Source: Meridianimarinicoccus sp. MJW13
GTDB lineage: Bacteria; Pseudomonadota; Alphaproteobacteria; Rhodobacterales; Rhodobacteraceae
Assembly: GCF_014901205.1 (NCBI RefSeq)
Contig: NZ_JACNMU010000002.1
Coordinates: 372,001-436,000 of the forward strand
Length of the DNA stretch: 64,000 bases
Direction of reading: 5' to 3'
The notes beneath the pieces are model-generated. The model ran no database searches. It saw only the letters and a program-made list of their open reading frames with translations, and was not told where the DNA came from. Below are positions 35,579 to 45,900 of the stretch, piece by piece. A program made the translations under genes and the position numbers. The first letter of the stretch is position 1. The number at the start of each line of letters is the position of its first letter.

Positions 35579-36858
35579 GTGCCGAACACCCGTGTGCCGC
35601 CGACCCATGTGCCGCGCACCCGGCCTTGCAGGCGGGCGCCGTCGAAGGGCGTGTTCTTGGATTTCGAATGCAGCGTGAACCGGTCCAGCACGAAGGGCGT
35701 GTCGGGGTTGAACAGCACCAGGTCCGCCGGGGCGCCATCGGCCAGCCGCCCGCCGGGCAGGCCCAGCCGCCGGGCGGGGTTCAGCGCCATGGCGCGAAAC
35801 AGCCCCGGCAGGTCCATCTGGCCGGCGTGATACAGGCGCAGCGCGGCGGGCAGCAGGGTTTCCAGACCCACGGCGCCGCTGGCGGCTTCCTCGAACGGCA
35901 GGCGCTTGGATTCCTCGTCCTGCGGGGTGTGGAAGGAACTGAGCGTGTCGATCAGCCCCTCGCGCACCGCCTCGACCATGGCCATCCGGTCATCCTCGTC
36001 GCGCAGGGGCGGCTTGACCTTGAAGAACGTGCGGTAGTTGCCGACGTCCAGCGCGTTCAGCGTCAGGTGATGGATCGAGATCCCGGCGGTGACATCCAGC
36101 CCCGCCGCCTTGGCGCGGCGCAGGGCAGGCAATGCGGCGCGGGTGGTGATCTGGTCGGCGTGATAGCGCGCCGCGGTCATCTCGACCAACGCCAGATCGC
36201 GTTCCAGCCCCATGCGCTCGGCCATGGGCGACACCGACGGCAGACCGCGCAGGGTGGCGAATTTGCCCGACGATGCGGCTGCCCCGGCGCTGAGCCCCGG
36301 CTCTTGCGGATGCGCCACAACCAGCGCGCCCAGACCGGCGGCATAGCTCAGGCAGCGCGAGAACACCTTGGTGTCGGTCATCACCCGGTCGCCATCGGAA
36401 AAGGCGACGGCGCCGGCATCCTTCAGAAAACCGATCTCGACCATCTCGCGGCCGTCGCGGTTGCGGGTCAGGGCGGCCATGGGGGCGATGCGTACCGGGC
36501 AGGCGTCATAGCCGCGCCGCATGGCGAATTCCAGCGTTTCGGGATTGTCGATCGGGGTCGCGGTGTCGGCGCGGGTGACCATGGTCGTCACCCCGCCCGC
36601 GGCAGCGGCCAGACCGGCGGTCTTGAAGCTTTCCTTGTGGCGCTCGCCCGGTTCGCCCACCTTCACGCCCATGTCGACGATGCCTGGGGCCAGGCATTGG
36701 CCGTCGCAGTCCAGGACGGTGGCCTCGGGATGATCGGCGGGCGTGGTGGCGGCGGGCAGCACACGGGCGATCACGCCCCGGTCCACCAGAAGCGCGCCGG
36801 GTGCTTCGGTTCCGGCCTCGGGATCGATCAGGCGGGCGTTGTAGAAGAGTTGCGTCAT
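35575..36858 (-). CDS. dihydroorotase-like protein lacking metal ligands
   Basis: A 427-residue amidohydrolase-fold protein clearly related to dihydroorotase PyrC, but the metal-binding HxH (normally DxHVHxREPG) is D62-M-G-V-K-V-G-E-P-G, without either His. The later catalytic Asp region (normally TDHAPH) is SSFHTPQ (307-313), with Phe309 in the Asp position. It probably does not catalyse the reaction and may instead be the non-catalytic partner of PyrB, as described for pseudo-dihydroorotases in Pseudomonas. It is in one operon with pyrB. Confidence 0.85.
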   Translation of the reverse strand: MTQLFYNARLIDPEAGTEAPGALLVDRGVIARVLPAATTPADHPEATVLDCDGQCLAPGIVDMGVKVGEPGERHKESFKTAGLAAAAGGVTTMVTRADTATPIDNPETLEFAMRRGYDACPVRIAPMAALTRNRDGREMVEIGFLKDAGAVAFSDGDRVMTDTKVFSRCLSYAAGLGALVVAHPQEPGLSAGAAASSGKFATLRGLPSVSPMAERMGLERDLALVEMTAARYHADQITTRAALPALRRAKAAGLDVTAGISIHHLTLNALDVGNYRTFFKVKPPLRDEDDRMAMVEAVREGLIDTLSSFHTPQDEESKRLPFEEAASGAVGLETLLPAALRLYHAGQMDLPGLFRAMALNPARRLGLPGGRLADGAPADLVLFNPDTPFVLDRFTLHSKSKNTPFDGARLQGRVRGTWVGGTRVFGT

Positions 36859-37394
36859 AGGGCCTCTCGCTGCAGGCGGCGCATCCGGTCATAGACCGCG
36901 CGGCTGTCGGGGAGATGGGTAAATCCGATGCGGCGGCGTTTGCTGCCTTGTGCGGTTTTCACGAAGTCGGTGGCGAACCAGATGTGATCGGGCGGGCCTT
37001 CCTCGTGGTCCAGCGGTGTGACCGGGCCGATGGGATAGGCGTCAAGCGTGCGGCGTCCCAGCAGGTTGGTGGCAATGAAGGCGCGCCGGTTGGTCAGGGA
37101 ATACCAGGTGTGGCGGCGGCGCCAGACCCCCAGCGCGATCTTGCCGCCCGCGCGGCTCAGACCCATCACCAGAAACGGCAGCCCCATCAGCGGAAACACC
37201 AGCCCCATGAAAGAGGCATCCGCGCCGATCCCCAGCGCCTTGGCCATCCAGAACAGCGAAAACACCGTCACCGCCAGCCCGAACAGGGTCTCGCGCAGGG
37301 TCTGGGCGCGCCAGTCAGGGCGCGGGTCGGGCTGACCCTGCCAAAGCAGCTCTTCCCCGGGTTCCAGGATGTCGTCCCAGCCATTGCCCGTCAC
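36855..37394 (-). CDS. membrane-anchored PH-like domain protein
   Basis: A 179-residue protein with two hydrophobic helices (about 38-58 and 61-81) followed by a beta-rich half: TWYSLTNRRAFIATNLLGRRTLDAYPIG, the pattern of bacterial PH (YdbS-like) domains. Start GTG 37394. It overlaps the pyrC-like gene by 4 bases and lies one base after its upstream neighbour. Function is unknown; similar genes sit in pyr operons of this order, which suggests but does not prove a link with pyrimidine synthesis. Confidence 0.6.
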   Translation of the reverse strand: MTGNGWDDILEPGEELLWQGQPDPRPDWRAQTLRETLFGLAVTVFSLFWMAKALGIGADASFMGLVFPLMGLPFLVMGLSRAGGKIALGVWRRRHTWYSLTNRRAFIATNLLGRRTLDAYPIGPVTPLDHEEGPPDHIWFATDFVKTAQGSKRRRIGFTHLPDSRAVYDRMRRLQREAL

Positions 37395-37395
37395 G

Positions 37396-37965
37396 TCAGC
37401 CCCCCGCGCCCAGAAGTGCGACGGTCAGCACCAGCAGGCCAGCGGCCAGCAGGGCGGCCAACATCCATTTGCCGGCGGGGGCCTTCTGTGGCGGCTGCGC
37501 GGTCGTGGGCGGCGTGACCGCGACCGGGTCCACCTTGGCGCGCGCCAGCGGGCGCGCAGTGGCAGGCGCACGGGTGCTGTCCAACATCAGCAGCGGCGTC
37601 AGGACGGGGCCGGGGCGCAGGGTGACGTCGCCGCCGTCGAAGGCGCGGGACTGGGCGATCAACAGGGTGCCGTCAAGGGTGGCCAGCCGGGCGGCTTCGG
37701 CATCCAGTTGATCACGGGGCACGTCGTGGCCTTCGACCAGATAGGCGTGCAGGCCAAGATCCCGAATGTCGGACAGCGGCAGAACGGTCAGCCACCACGG
37801 ATCGACCGAGGCCACGCCAAAGGCCTGTGCGGCCAGATCGGCGGCTTCGGGTGCCTCGGTGGCCAGCGCCGTGCGCAGGGCCGCGCCCTCGGCACTGTCG
37901 GTGTCCAGCCGGTACAGGCGCAGCACGCCGCTTTCATGGGGGGCGACGGTGGGGTCCAGATCCAT
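37396..37965 (-). CDS. C-terminally anchored protein of unknown function in the pyr operon
   Basis: A 189-residue protein: about 125 soluble residues without recognised domain, a Pro/Ala-rich linker (about 130-160) and one C-terminal membrane helix (168-186). Its ATG overlaps the pyrB stop by one base and its stop lies one base before the next gene, so it is translated as part of the operon. I do not recognise a family. Confidence 0.65.
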   Translation of the reverse strand: MDLDPTVAPHESGVLRLYRLDTDSAEGAALRTALATEAPEAADLAAQAFGVASVDPWWLTVLPLSDIRDLGLHAYLVEGHDVPRDQLDAEAARLATLDGTLLIAQSRAFDGGDVTLRPGPVLTPLLMLDSTRAPATARPLARAKVDPVAVTPPTTAQPPQKAPAGKWMLAALLAAGLLVLTVALLGAGG

Positions 37966-38903
37966 CAGGCAGCCTCCGCTCGCAGGTTGCGGGCCAGCAG
38001 GTCCATCGCCGCCATGCGCACCGCGACGCCCATTTCCACCTGTTCCTGAATGACCGAGCGGTTGATGTCGTCGGCCAGCGTGCCGTCGATCTCGACCCCG
38101 CGATTCATCGGGCCGGGATGCATGACGATGGCGTCGGGCTTGGCATGGCCCAGCTTTTCGGCATCCAGCCCGTAGCGGTGATAGTATTCGCGCTCGGACG
38201 GAACGAAGCCGCCGTCCATGCGTTCCTTCTGAAGCCGCAGCATCATCACCACATCGCAGCCTGCGATGCCCTCGCGCATGTCGTCATAGACCTCGACCCC
38301 CAGGTCCTTCATCGGGCCGGGGATCAGCGTGGGCGGGCCCACAAGGCGGACGCGGTTTTCCATCTTGCCCAGCAGCAGGATGTTGGATCGCGCCACGCGG
38401 CTGTGGGCGATATCACCGCAGATGGCGATGTTCAGGCGGTGCAGGCGGCCCTTGGCGCGGCGGATGGTCAGCGCGTCCAGCAGCGCCTGGGTGGGGTGTT
38501 CGTGGCGTCCGTCGCCGGCGTTCAGCACCGCGCAATTGACCTTCTGGGCCAGCAGGTCCACGGCGCCCGAATGCGGGTGGCGCACCACCAGAAGGTCGGG
38601 ATGCATGGCGTTCAGGGTCATCGCCGTGTCGATCAGGGTTTCGCCCTTCTTGATCGAACTGGCCTGCATCGCCATGTTCATCACGTCCGCGCCCAGCCGC
38701 TTGCCCGCCAGTTCGAAACTGGACTGCGTGCGCGTCGAGTTTTCGAAGAACATGTTGATCTGGGTCAGACCGGCCAGCACGTCGGAACGTTTCTGCGCCC
38801 GCCGGTTCAGGTCCACATAGCTGTCGGCCAGATCCAGAAGCGTCGTGATCTCGGTCGGGTGAAGCGGTTCAATGCCCAAGAGGTGCCGTCCGCGGTAGGT
38901 CAT
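37965..38903 (-). CDS. pyrB: aspartate carbamoyltransferase catalytic subunit
   Basis: A 312-residue enzyme joining carbamoyl phosphate and aspartate in pyrimidine synthesis. The carbamoyl-phosphate site [13 protein letters not shown] and the HPTQALLD segment are present, with [12 protein letters not shown] near the end. The ATG at 38903 gives the usual start. No pyrI regulatory gene is present, consistent with class-A/B enzymes that pair with PyrC or PyrC-like proteins, and a ligand-less PyrC homologue is encoded in the same operon. It is divergent from the UDG gene. Confidence 0.95.
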   Translation of the reverse strand: MTYRGRHLLGIEPLHPTEITTLLDLADSYVDLNRRAQKRSDVLAGLTQINMFFENSTRTQSSFELAGKRLGADVMNMAMQASSIKKGETLIDTAMTLNAMHPDLLVVRHPHSGAVDLLAQKVNCAVLNAGDGRHEHPTQALLDALTIRRAKGRLHRLNIAICGDIAHSRVARSNILLLGKMENRVRLVGPPTLIPGPMKDLGVEVYDDMREGIAGCDVVMMLRLQKERMDGGFVPSEREYYHRYGLDAEKLGHAKPDAIVMHPGPMNRGVEIDGTLADDINRSVIQEQVEMGVAVRMAAMDLLARNLRAEAA

Positions 38904-39014
38904 GCGCGCCCCGATCTGTCTGCGTGTCGCCGGGGTTATACGGGGGCGCGCCAAAGGCGGCAAGCGGCGCGGGCGCAATTGCGCGGGCCTTCGCGCGGCG
39001 ATAGGGTCGCGGCC

Positions 39015-39797
39015 ATGTATCACGGATCCGAAGCCGAAGCACTCAAGGCGCTGCTGGACTGGCAGGCCGAAATGGGTGCCGATCTTCCCATCGGGGAGGC
39101 GCCGGTGAACCGCTATGCCGATCCGGTGGCGCAGACGCCGCCCGCGCAGGCGGTTCCGGCGGCAGCGGTGGCCGCACCGATGGCCGCCCCGCAGGTCGAC
39201 CCCGTGGCCGAAGCGCAGGCGATGGCCGAGGCCGCAAACGATCTGCCCGCCCTGCGCGCGGCGATGGAGGCCTTTGCCCATTGCGACCTGAAGCTGGGCG
39301 CGACGCAACTGGTGTTTTCCGACGGTGTGCCCGGCGCGCGGGTGATGATCGTCGGCGAAGCGCCGGGCCGCGAGGAAGACCAGCAGGGTAAGCCCTTCGT
39401 GGGCCGCGCCGGGCAGCTTCTGGACCGGATGCTGGCCGCCATCGGGCTGGATCGGCGGGCCGAGGAACCGGACCGCGCGGTCTATATCTCGAACATCCTG
39501 CCATGGCGGCCGCCGCAGAATCGCACGCCGACACCCGAGGAAATCGCCATGCTGGGCCCGTTCATCCGCCGCCATGTGGATCTGGCCGCGCCCGAGGTTC
39601 TGGTGCTGATGGGCAATGTCGCCTGCCAGGGCATGCTGGGCAAGAAAGGCATCAACCGCCTGCGCGGCACCTGGGGCGAGGCCACCGGCCGTCCGGCCCT
39701 GCCGATGTTCCACCCGGCCTACCTGTTGCGCAACCCGGCCGCCAAGCGCGAGGCTTGGGCCGATCTGCTAGCGTTGCGCGGGCGCCTGAACGGCTGA
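39015..39797 (+). CDS. uracil-DNA glycosylase, family-4-like without iron-sulfur cysteines
   Basis: A 260-residue protein. Motif [10 protein letters not shown] (114-122) and motif B HPAYLLRN (233-240) place it in the family-4 (Udg4) group, which removes uracil from DNA. Family 4 binds a 4Fe-4S cluster with four Cys; here only Cys90 of the first pair remains, the second pair positions are Trp164 and Leu180. The N-terminal 75 residues are Ala/Pro-rich. ATG at 39015. The 3' end overlaps the convergent EamA gene by 30 bases. Confidence 0.88.
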   Translation: MYHGSEAEALKALLDWQAEMGADLPIGEAPVNRYADPVAQTPPAQAVPAAAVAAPMAAPQVDPVAEAQAMAEAANDLPALRAAMEAFAHCDLKLGATQLVFSDGVPGARVMIVGEAPGREEDQQGKPFVGRAGQLLDRMLAAIGLDRRAEEPDRAVYISNILPWRPPQNRTPTPEEIAMLGPFIRRHVDLAAPEVLVLMGNVACQGMLGKKGINRLRGTWGEATGRPALPMFHPAYLLRNPAAKREAWADLLALRGRLNG

Positions 39798-40682
39798 GGT
39801 CCGCCCGCGCCGCTGTGCCACAAGCACGCCGCCAAAGACGCAGGCCAGCCCGGCGATCTGCAGCGGGGTCACCGTCTCGCCCAGGATCAGTGCGCCCAGG
39901 ATCATCGCGAAAACCGGGATCAGTTGCAGAAATACTCCCACCCGCGCCGGGCCCAGCACGCTGACCCCCCGGTTCCAGGAATACAGCGCCAGGATCGACG
40001 CCCCGATGGCGACGTAGGCCAGACCGAAGATCACCTCTCCTGACAGGGGGATCTGGTGAATCGGCGTGGGCGCGAAGGGGACAAGCATCAGCATCAGCAG
40101 GCTGCCCAGGGTCGCGAACAACCCCAGCGCCGACAGGGGCTTCAGCGGGATCTTGAAGCGCTGGTAGGCGACCGTATAGGCCGCCCAGGCCGTGGCCGCC
40201 CCCAGCAGGAACGCCGGACCGCGGATGCCGCTGACGCCCCCGACATCCCGACCGCTGAGCACCAGAAGCGCGCCCAGAAAGGCCAGCGCGCTGCCTGCGA
40301 TCTGGCCGCCGGTCAGGGCGGTGCCATCCCAGAATCGCGCCAACAGCAGGATCAGGATCGGCGCCAGCCCGGTGATGATCCCGGCCTCGGCCACGGTGGC
40401 GGTCTGCAAGCCCGCATAAAGAAGCGTGTTGAAACCGGTGATGGCCAAGGCCGACAGCGCCAGGATCTGCAACGGCTGCGCGCGCAGGGCCGCGGCAATC
40501 GCGCGCCGGTCGCGCAGCACCAGTGGCAACAGGATCAGCGCCGCCAGCAGCCAGCGCAGGAAGTTCAGGTTGATCGGGTCGATCACCTCGCGCAGCGCCC
40601 GCGCGGTGATGAAATTCCCGGCCCACAGAAGCTGGGCCAGCGTGGCAAAAGCGGCGGCGACAAGCAGGGGGCGATTGGACAT
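39768..40682 (-). CDS. EamA-family (DMT) transporter
   Basis: A 304-residue inner-membrane protein with ten hydrophobic helices in two repeats, each an EamA domain. LWAGNFITARALREVIDP is the usual first-helix pattern, and LGETVTPLQIAG the last one. The start MSNRPLL at 40682 is chosen because the hydrophobic core begins soon after. Substrate is unknown. It overlaps the convergent UDG gene by 30 bases, which is uncommon but both reading frames look intact. Confidence 0.88.
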   Translation of the reverse strand: MSNRPLLVAAAFATLAQLLWAGNFITARALREVIDPINLNFLRWLLAALILLPLVLRDRRAIAAALRAQPLQILALSALAITGFNTLLYAGLQTATVAEAGIITGLAPILILLLARFWDGTALTGGQIAGSALAFLGALLVLSGRDVGGVSGIRGPAFLLGAATAWAAYTVAYQRFKIPLKPLSALGLFATLGSLLMLMLVPFAPTPIHQIPLSGEVIFGLAYVAIGASILALYSWNRGVSVLGPARVGVFLQLIPVFAMILGALILGETVTPLQIAGLACVFGGVLVAQRRGRTSAVQAPAQR

Positions 40683-40810
40683 GGAGGCTCCGGGCAATGG
40701 CGCGGCGACCATGCCAGTGCGCACGGTGCGGGACCAGTGGAAAACACGCAGGCTTGCTGGACCTTGCGCCATGCCCCTGCTTAGGTGCGGCCAACGCAAG
40801 GAGACATCTC

Positions 40811-41353
40811 ATGGCACGCATCGACGACAGCAAAGACTTCATCCCGGTCCGCATCGCGGTCCTGACCGTGTCCGACAGCCGGGCGATGGAAGACGACCGC
40901 TCGGGACAGGTGCTGGTGGACCGAATCGCAGCGGCTGGCCACCGGCTGGCCGACCGCAAGATCCTGCGAGACGAGCGTGCCGAGATCGCCGATCAGTTGC
41001 GCGCCTGGTGCGCCGACCCCGAAATCGACGTGGTGATTTCCACGGGCGGCACCGGTCTGACCGGCCGCGATGTGACGGTCGAGGCGCACCGCGATGTCTA
41101 TGAAAAGGAAATCGAGGCGTTCGGCACGGTTTTCACCCTGCTGTCGATGGAAAAGATCGGCACATCGGCGGTGCAAAGCCGCGCCACCGGTGGTGTGGCG
41201 CAGGGCACCTATCTGTTTGCGTTGCCCGGCTCTCCGGGGGCATGCAAGGATGCCTGGGATGGAATTTTAAGCAACCAACTCGATTATCGGCACATGCCGT
41301 GCAATTTCGTGGAAATTTTTCCGCGTCTGGACGAACATTTGCGACGGAAGTAG
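40811..41353 (+). CDS. moaB: molybdenum cofactor biosynthesis protein MoaB
   Basis: A 180-residue MoaB/MogA-fold protein that adenylates molybdopterin or helps that step. It shows TVSDSR, the ISTGGTGLTGRDVT loop that binds molybdopterin, and FALPGSPGACKDAW near the end. ATG at 40811 follows AAGGAGACATCTC, a strong ribosome-binding site. The main molybdenum operon (fdhD-mobAB-moeA) is about 13 kb downstream, so these genes are not together. Confidence 0.92.
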   Translation: MARIDDSKDFIPVRIAVLTVSDSRAMEDDRSGQVLVDRIAAAGHRLADRKILRDERAEIADQLRAWCADPEIDVVISTGGTGLTGRDVTVEAHRDVYEKEIEAFGTVFTLLSMEKIGTSAVQSRATGGVAQGTYLFALPGSPGACKDAWDGILSNQLDYRHMPCNFVEIFPRLDEHLRRK

Positions 41354-41459
41354 CCGCGTGATCCGTTCAAGACACTGAAACTTGGATGCGCGGCCCGCGC
41401 GGACTAGATTTGACAGGGGTTCGGGAAAGCCGGACCCGATGTGAAGAGGACGTCACCTG

Positions 41460-42917
41460 ATGCTGTTCCTGCGGCGCGCCCTGACCGGCGTTTTGCTCTT
41501 TGCACTGACCTTCGGGGCGCTCGGCTGGGCCGGGACCTCGGTCTATCGGGCTGTGCAGGCGATGTTGGCCGAAGAGGACCGTCAGCGCCCCGCGCGTGAG
41601 GTCGTGCTGGCGGTGAACGTGGTGACCGTGACGCCCGAGCGCGTGGTGCCGGTGATGGATGTGTTCGGTGAAATCCGCTCGCATCGCATTCTCGAGGTGC
41701 GCGCCACCAGCACCGGCAAGCTGGTCGAACTGTCGCCCGATTTCCGCGATGGCGGCGAAGTGACCGAGGGCGATCAACTGGCCCTGATCGATCCGGCCAA
41801 GGCCAAGGCCGACCTGGCGCTGGCCCGCGCCGACCTGGCCGAGGCCGAGGCCGATCTGCGCGATTCCCGCCGCGCGTTGGAACTGGCGCAGGATGAACTG
41901 GGCGTGGCCATCGAACAGGCCGATCTGCGGGCGCAGGCGCTGTCGCGGCAGAACGATCTGTCGGATCGCGGGGTCGGCAGTGTCTCTGCCGTGGAAACCG
42001 CCGCCCTGGCCGCTGCGCAGGCCCGGCAATCGGTGGTGTCGCGGCGGCAGGCCGTGGCTACGGCGGAAACCCGCATCGAACAGGCGGCGGCCAAGCGTGA
42101 CCGCTCCCGCATCGCCATGGAGGAAGCCCAGCGGCTGCTGGACGAAAAAAGCATCCGCGCCAAGTTCACCGGTACCTTGTCGGATGTCACGGTGGTCGAG
42201 GGCGGGCTGGTCTCGGCCAATGAGCGCATGGCACGGCTGGTCGATCCTTCCGCCCTTGAGGTGGCCTTTCGCCTGTCCACCGCCCAATACGCCCGTCTTC
42301 TGGATGACAGCGGCGGCCTGCGCCGCGCCCCGATCGAGGTGCGGATGGATGTGGCCGGTCTGAACCTGCGTGCCGAGGGCGCCATCGAGCGGGTCAGCGC
42401 CGAGGTCGGCGAGGGTCAGTCCGGGCGCGAGGTCTTTGCCCGGCTCAGCACGTCCGTGGGCTTTCGCCCCGGCGATATCGTCACCGTGCAGATCCGCGAG
42501 GCGCCCATCGGTGGTGTCGCCCGTCTGCCGGCCCGCGCCCTTGGCAGCGACGGCGCGGTGCTGGTGGTGGGCGACGATGACCGGCTGCAGGCGCATCAGG
42601 TGGAACTGATCCGGCGGCAAGGCGACACGGTTCTGGTCCGTGCGCCCGATCTAGTCGGAGCCGAGGTGGTGGCGCAACGCATCCCGTCGCTGGGCACCGG
42701 TCTGAAGGTCCGGCCGATCCGTCCCGAAGGCACCGAAGCGCCCGAGCCCGAACCAATGGTCACCCTGACCCCCGAACATCGCGCCCGCCTGATCGCCGCG
42801 GTGCAGGGCAACAACCGGATGCCGGCCGAGGCGCGCGACCGGGTACTGTCGATCCTTGCGCAGGACGAGGTGCCCGCCCGCGTTGTCGAACGCATCGAAG
42901 AGCGGATGGGAGGCTAG
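41460..42917 (+). CDS. RND efflux membrane fusion protein (HlyD-type)
   Basis: A 485-residue periplasmic adaptor anchored by one N-terminal helix (about 6-28). A beta-barrel/lipoyl half (RSHRILEVRATSTGKLVEL) is interrupted by a long coiled coil (about 115-225, rich in Ala, Glu and Arg), and a helical C-terminal tail follows the barrel. It links the inner-membrane RND pump encoded 3 bases downstream to an outer-membrane channel; no TolC gene is nearby. Substrate unknown. Confidence 0.9.
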   Translation: MLFLRRALTGVLLFALTFGALGWAGTSVYRAVQAMLAEEDRQRPAREVVLAVNVVTVTPERVVPVMDVFGEIRSHRILEVRATSTGKLVELSPDFRDGGEVTEGDQLALIDPAKAKADLALARADLAEAEADLRDSRRALELAQDELGVAIEQADLRAQALSRQNDLSDRGVGSVSAVETAALAAAQARQSVVSRRQAVATAETRIEQAAAKRDRSRIAMEEAQRLLDEKSIRAKFTGTLSDVTVVEGGLVSANERMARLVDPSALEVAFRLSTAQYARLLDDSGGLRRAPIEVRMDVAGLNLRAEGAIERVSAEVGEGQSGREVFARLSTSVGFRPGDIVTVQIREAPIGGVARLPARALGSDGAVLVVGDDDRLQAHQVELIRRQGDTVLVRAPDLVGAEVVAQRIPSLGTGLKVRPIRPEGTEAPEPEPMVTLTPEHRARLIAAVQGNNRMPAEARDRVLSILAQDEVPARVVERIEERMGG

Positions 42918-42920
42918 GCC

Positions 42921-45900
42921 ATGCACCTGCCCCAACTGCCCTCCGGTGACGCGATGCGCGGCGGCATCATCGCCTATTTCACCCGCCACGGCACCGCCGC
43001 CAACCTGCTGCTGGTGATCCTTGTAGTGCTGGGGCTGGCCGCCGCCCCCCAGATGCGCGCCCAGTTCTTTCCCGACGTGGTTCTGGAAGAAATCAACATC
43101 CGTGTCGATTGGGACGGGGCCGGACCCGAGGACGTGGACCGCGCCATCATCGGCCCGCTGCTGCCGGCGGTGCGCGACGTGGATGGCGCCGTGGAGACCA
43201 CCGCCAATTCCCGCGAAGGCCGCGCCACCCTGTCGATGGAGTTCGAACCCGGCTGGGACATGGCGCAGGCGCAGGCGGATGTGGAAACCGCCGTCGCCTC
43301 GGTCATCGACCTGCCCGACGATTCCGATCCGCCCGAGGTCACCCGGCGGGCGTGGCGCGACCGGGTGACGGATGTGGTGATCACCGGCCCCGTCGGGGTC
43401 GAGCAACTGGCGCGGTTCGCCGACGACCTGACCCTGCGCCTGTTCGAGGCCGGGGTGACCCGCACCACCCTGCGCGGCGTCGCCGCGCCCGAGATCGTGG
43501 TCATCGTCGAAACCCGCGACCTGATCCGGCATGACACCTCGCTGGCCGAGATCGCCGCCGCAATCGGCGCCGAGGCCGCCGCCGAACCCGCCGGCGACGT
43601 CGATGCCGCCAATGCCCGTCTGCGCAGCGGCACCGAGCGGCGCAGCGCCGATGAAATTGCCACCATCGCCCTGCGCTCCGAACCCGATGGCACCACGCTG
43701 ACCATCGGCGATATCGCCCGCCTTGAAACCGGCGGCGTGGATCGCGAACAGGCCTACTACGTGGGCGTCAATCCGGCGATATCGCTGCGCGTCGACCGTT
43801 CAGCCCAGGGCGACGCCATCAAGCTGCAGAACACCGTCGAGGAGGTGGCGCGCGAGATGGAGCTGGACCTGCCCGCCGGCGTCCACATCGACCTGATCCG
43901 CACCCGGTCCGAGGCCATCACCGGGCGTCTGAACATCCTGTTCACCAACGGGCTGACCGGGCTGGCGCTGGTGGTGGGGCTGCTGTTCCTGTTCCTCAAC
44001 GCCCGCACCGCGCTGTGGGTGGCCGCCGGGATCCCGGTGGCGATGCTGACGGCGGTGGCGATCATGTACGCGGGCGGGGTGTCGCTGAACATGATCTCGC
44101 TGTTCGGGCTGATCATCACCCTCGGGATCGTGGTGGACGATGCCATCGTCGTGGGCGAGCACGCCGATTTTCGCGCCCGGCGGCTGGGCGAAAGCCCCGA
44201 GGACGCCGCCATCAACGCCGCCCGCCGCATGGCGCTGCCGGTGTTTTCGGCCACCATCACCACGATCATCGCCTTCTGGGCCCTGACTACCATCGGCGGC
44301 CGGTTCGGAGAGTTGATCCGCGACATTCCGATCACCGTGGTGGCGGTGCTGGCGGCCTCGCTGGTGGAATGCTTCCTGATCCTGCCGCACCACATGCGCC
44401 ACGCGCTGATGCACACCGCGCAGGACCATTGGTACGACTGGCCCAGCCGAAAGTTCAATGAAGGCTTCCGCTGGCTGCGCGAGCATCTGTTCCGCCCGCT
44501 GATCGGGCTGGTCATCACCGCCCGCTACCCGGTGATTGCCGGGGTGCTGCTGATCCTGTCCACGCAGGTGGTGCTGTTCCTGGACGGCAAGGTGACCTGG
44601 CGGTTCTTCAATGCGCCGGAACAGGGTTCGGTCACCGGCAATTTCGCCATGGCCGAAGGCGCCACCCGCGAAGACACCTTTGCCCAGATGGTCGAGATGC
44701 AGCGCGCCGCCGAAGTGGTGGCCGAGCGTCTGGAAGCCGAACATGGCGCCAACCCGCTGGCCTATGTGCTGGCGCAACTGGGCGGCACCACCGGGCGCGG
44801 CATCGCCTCGGCCGAGAACAAGGACAACGATCTGCTGGGATCGCTGGCCATCGACCTGATCGACGCCGACCTGCGCCCCTATTCCGCCTTCGCCTTCGTC
44901 GCTGCCCTGCAGGAAGAAACCCGCCGCCTGCCGCAGACCGAGGAAATCAGCTTTCGCGGCTGGCGTTCCGGCCCCGGCGGCGATGCGCTGGACGTGCGCT
45001 TGTACGGCTCTGATCCGCGCCGCCTGAAGGAGGCCGCAGAAGCGCTGAAGCGCGAGGTGGTGATCTATCCCGAGGTCTCGGCGGTGCAGGACAGCATGTC
45101 GTGGGACAAGGACGAGATCATCCTCGACCTGACCCCGCAGGCCCGCGTTCTGGGCTTCACGATCGACGATGTCGGCCGGGTCCTGCGCCAGCGCCTGAAC
45201 GGGATCGAGGCCGCGCGCTTCCCCGATGGCATCCGCACCGCCACGATCCGGGTCGAGGTCGCCGAGGAAGAACAGACCGCCGACTACCTGCAAAGCCTGC
45301 TGCTGCGCGCGCCGTCGGGGCAATACGTGCCGCTGGCCGACCTGGTCACCGTGCGGCAAGAGCCGGGGTTCTCGACCATCACCCGCAAGAACGGGGTGCA
45401 GACCATCACCGTCAGCGGCGACATCTCGGACGATGATGCCGCCCGCGCCGAGGAAATCCTCGAGACCCTGCGCGCCGAGATCCTGCCCAGGATCGAGGCC
45501 GAGTATCAGGTCAGCTGGCGCCTGTCGGGGCTGGCCGAACAGGAAAACGAATTCCTCTCCGATGCCTCGGTCGGTTTCACTCTGTGCCTGCTGGGGATCT
45601 ATCTGACGCTGGCCTGGATCTTTGCCAGCTGGGCGCGGCCGCTGGTCATCATGGCGATCATTCCCTTCGGCCTGGTCGGCACGATCTGGGGCCACTACAC
45701 CTGGGATGTGCCGCTGTCGATGTTCTCGGTGGTCGGGCTGATCGGCATGACCGGGATCATCATCAACGATTCCATCGTGCTGATCACCACCGTGGACGAC
45801 TACGGCAAGACGCGCGGCCTGCGTCCGGCCATCGTCGATGCGGTCTGCGATCGTCTGCGCCCGGTGCTGCTGACCACACTGACCACGGTGCTGGGGCTGG

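Noticed and set aside
36855-37394. Second aspartate carbamoyltransferase gene
   Set aside because: Its place in the pyr operon could invite this name, but the sequence has two membrane helices and a PH-like half and no carbamoyl-phosphate motif; pyrB is the gene at 37965-38903.
37827-39014. Long upstream extension of the UDG reading frame
   Set aside because: It is antisense to pyrB; the protein family begins near the ATG at 39015.
39915-39942. Third copy of the short intergenic motif (AAATACTCCC)
   Set aside because: It lies inside the EamA coding sequence, matches only about ten bases and is explained by codons.
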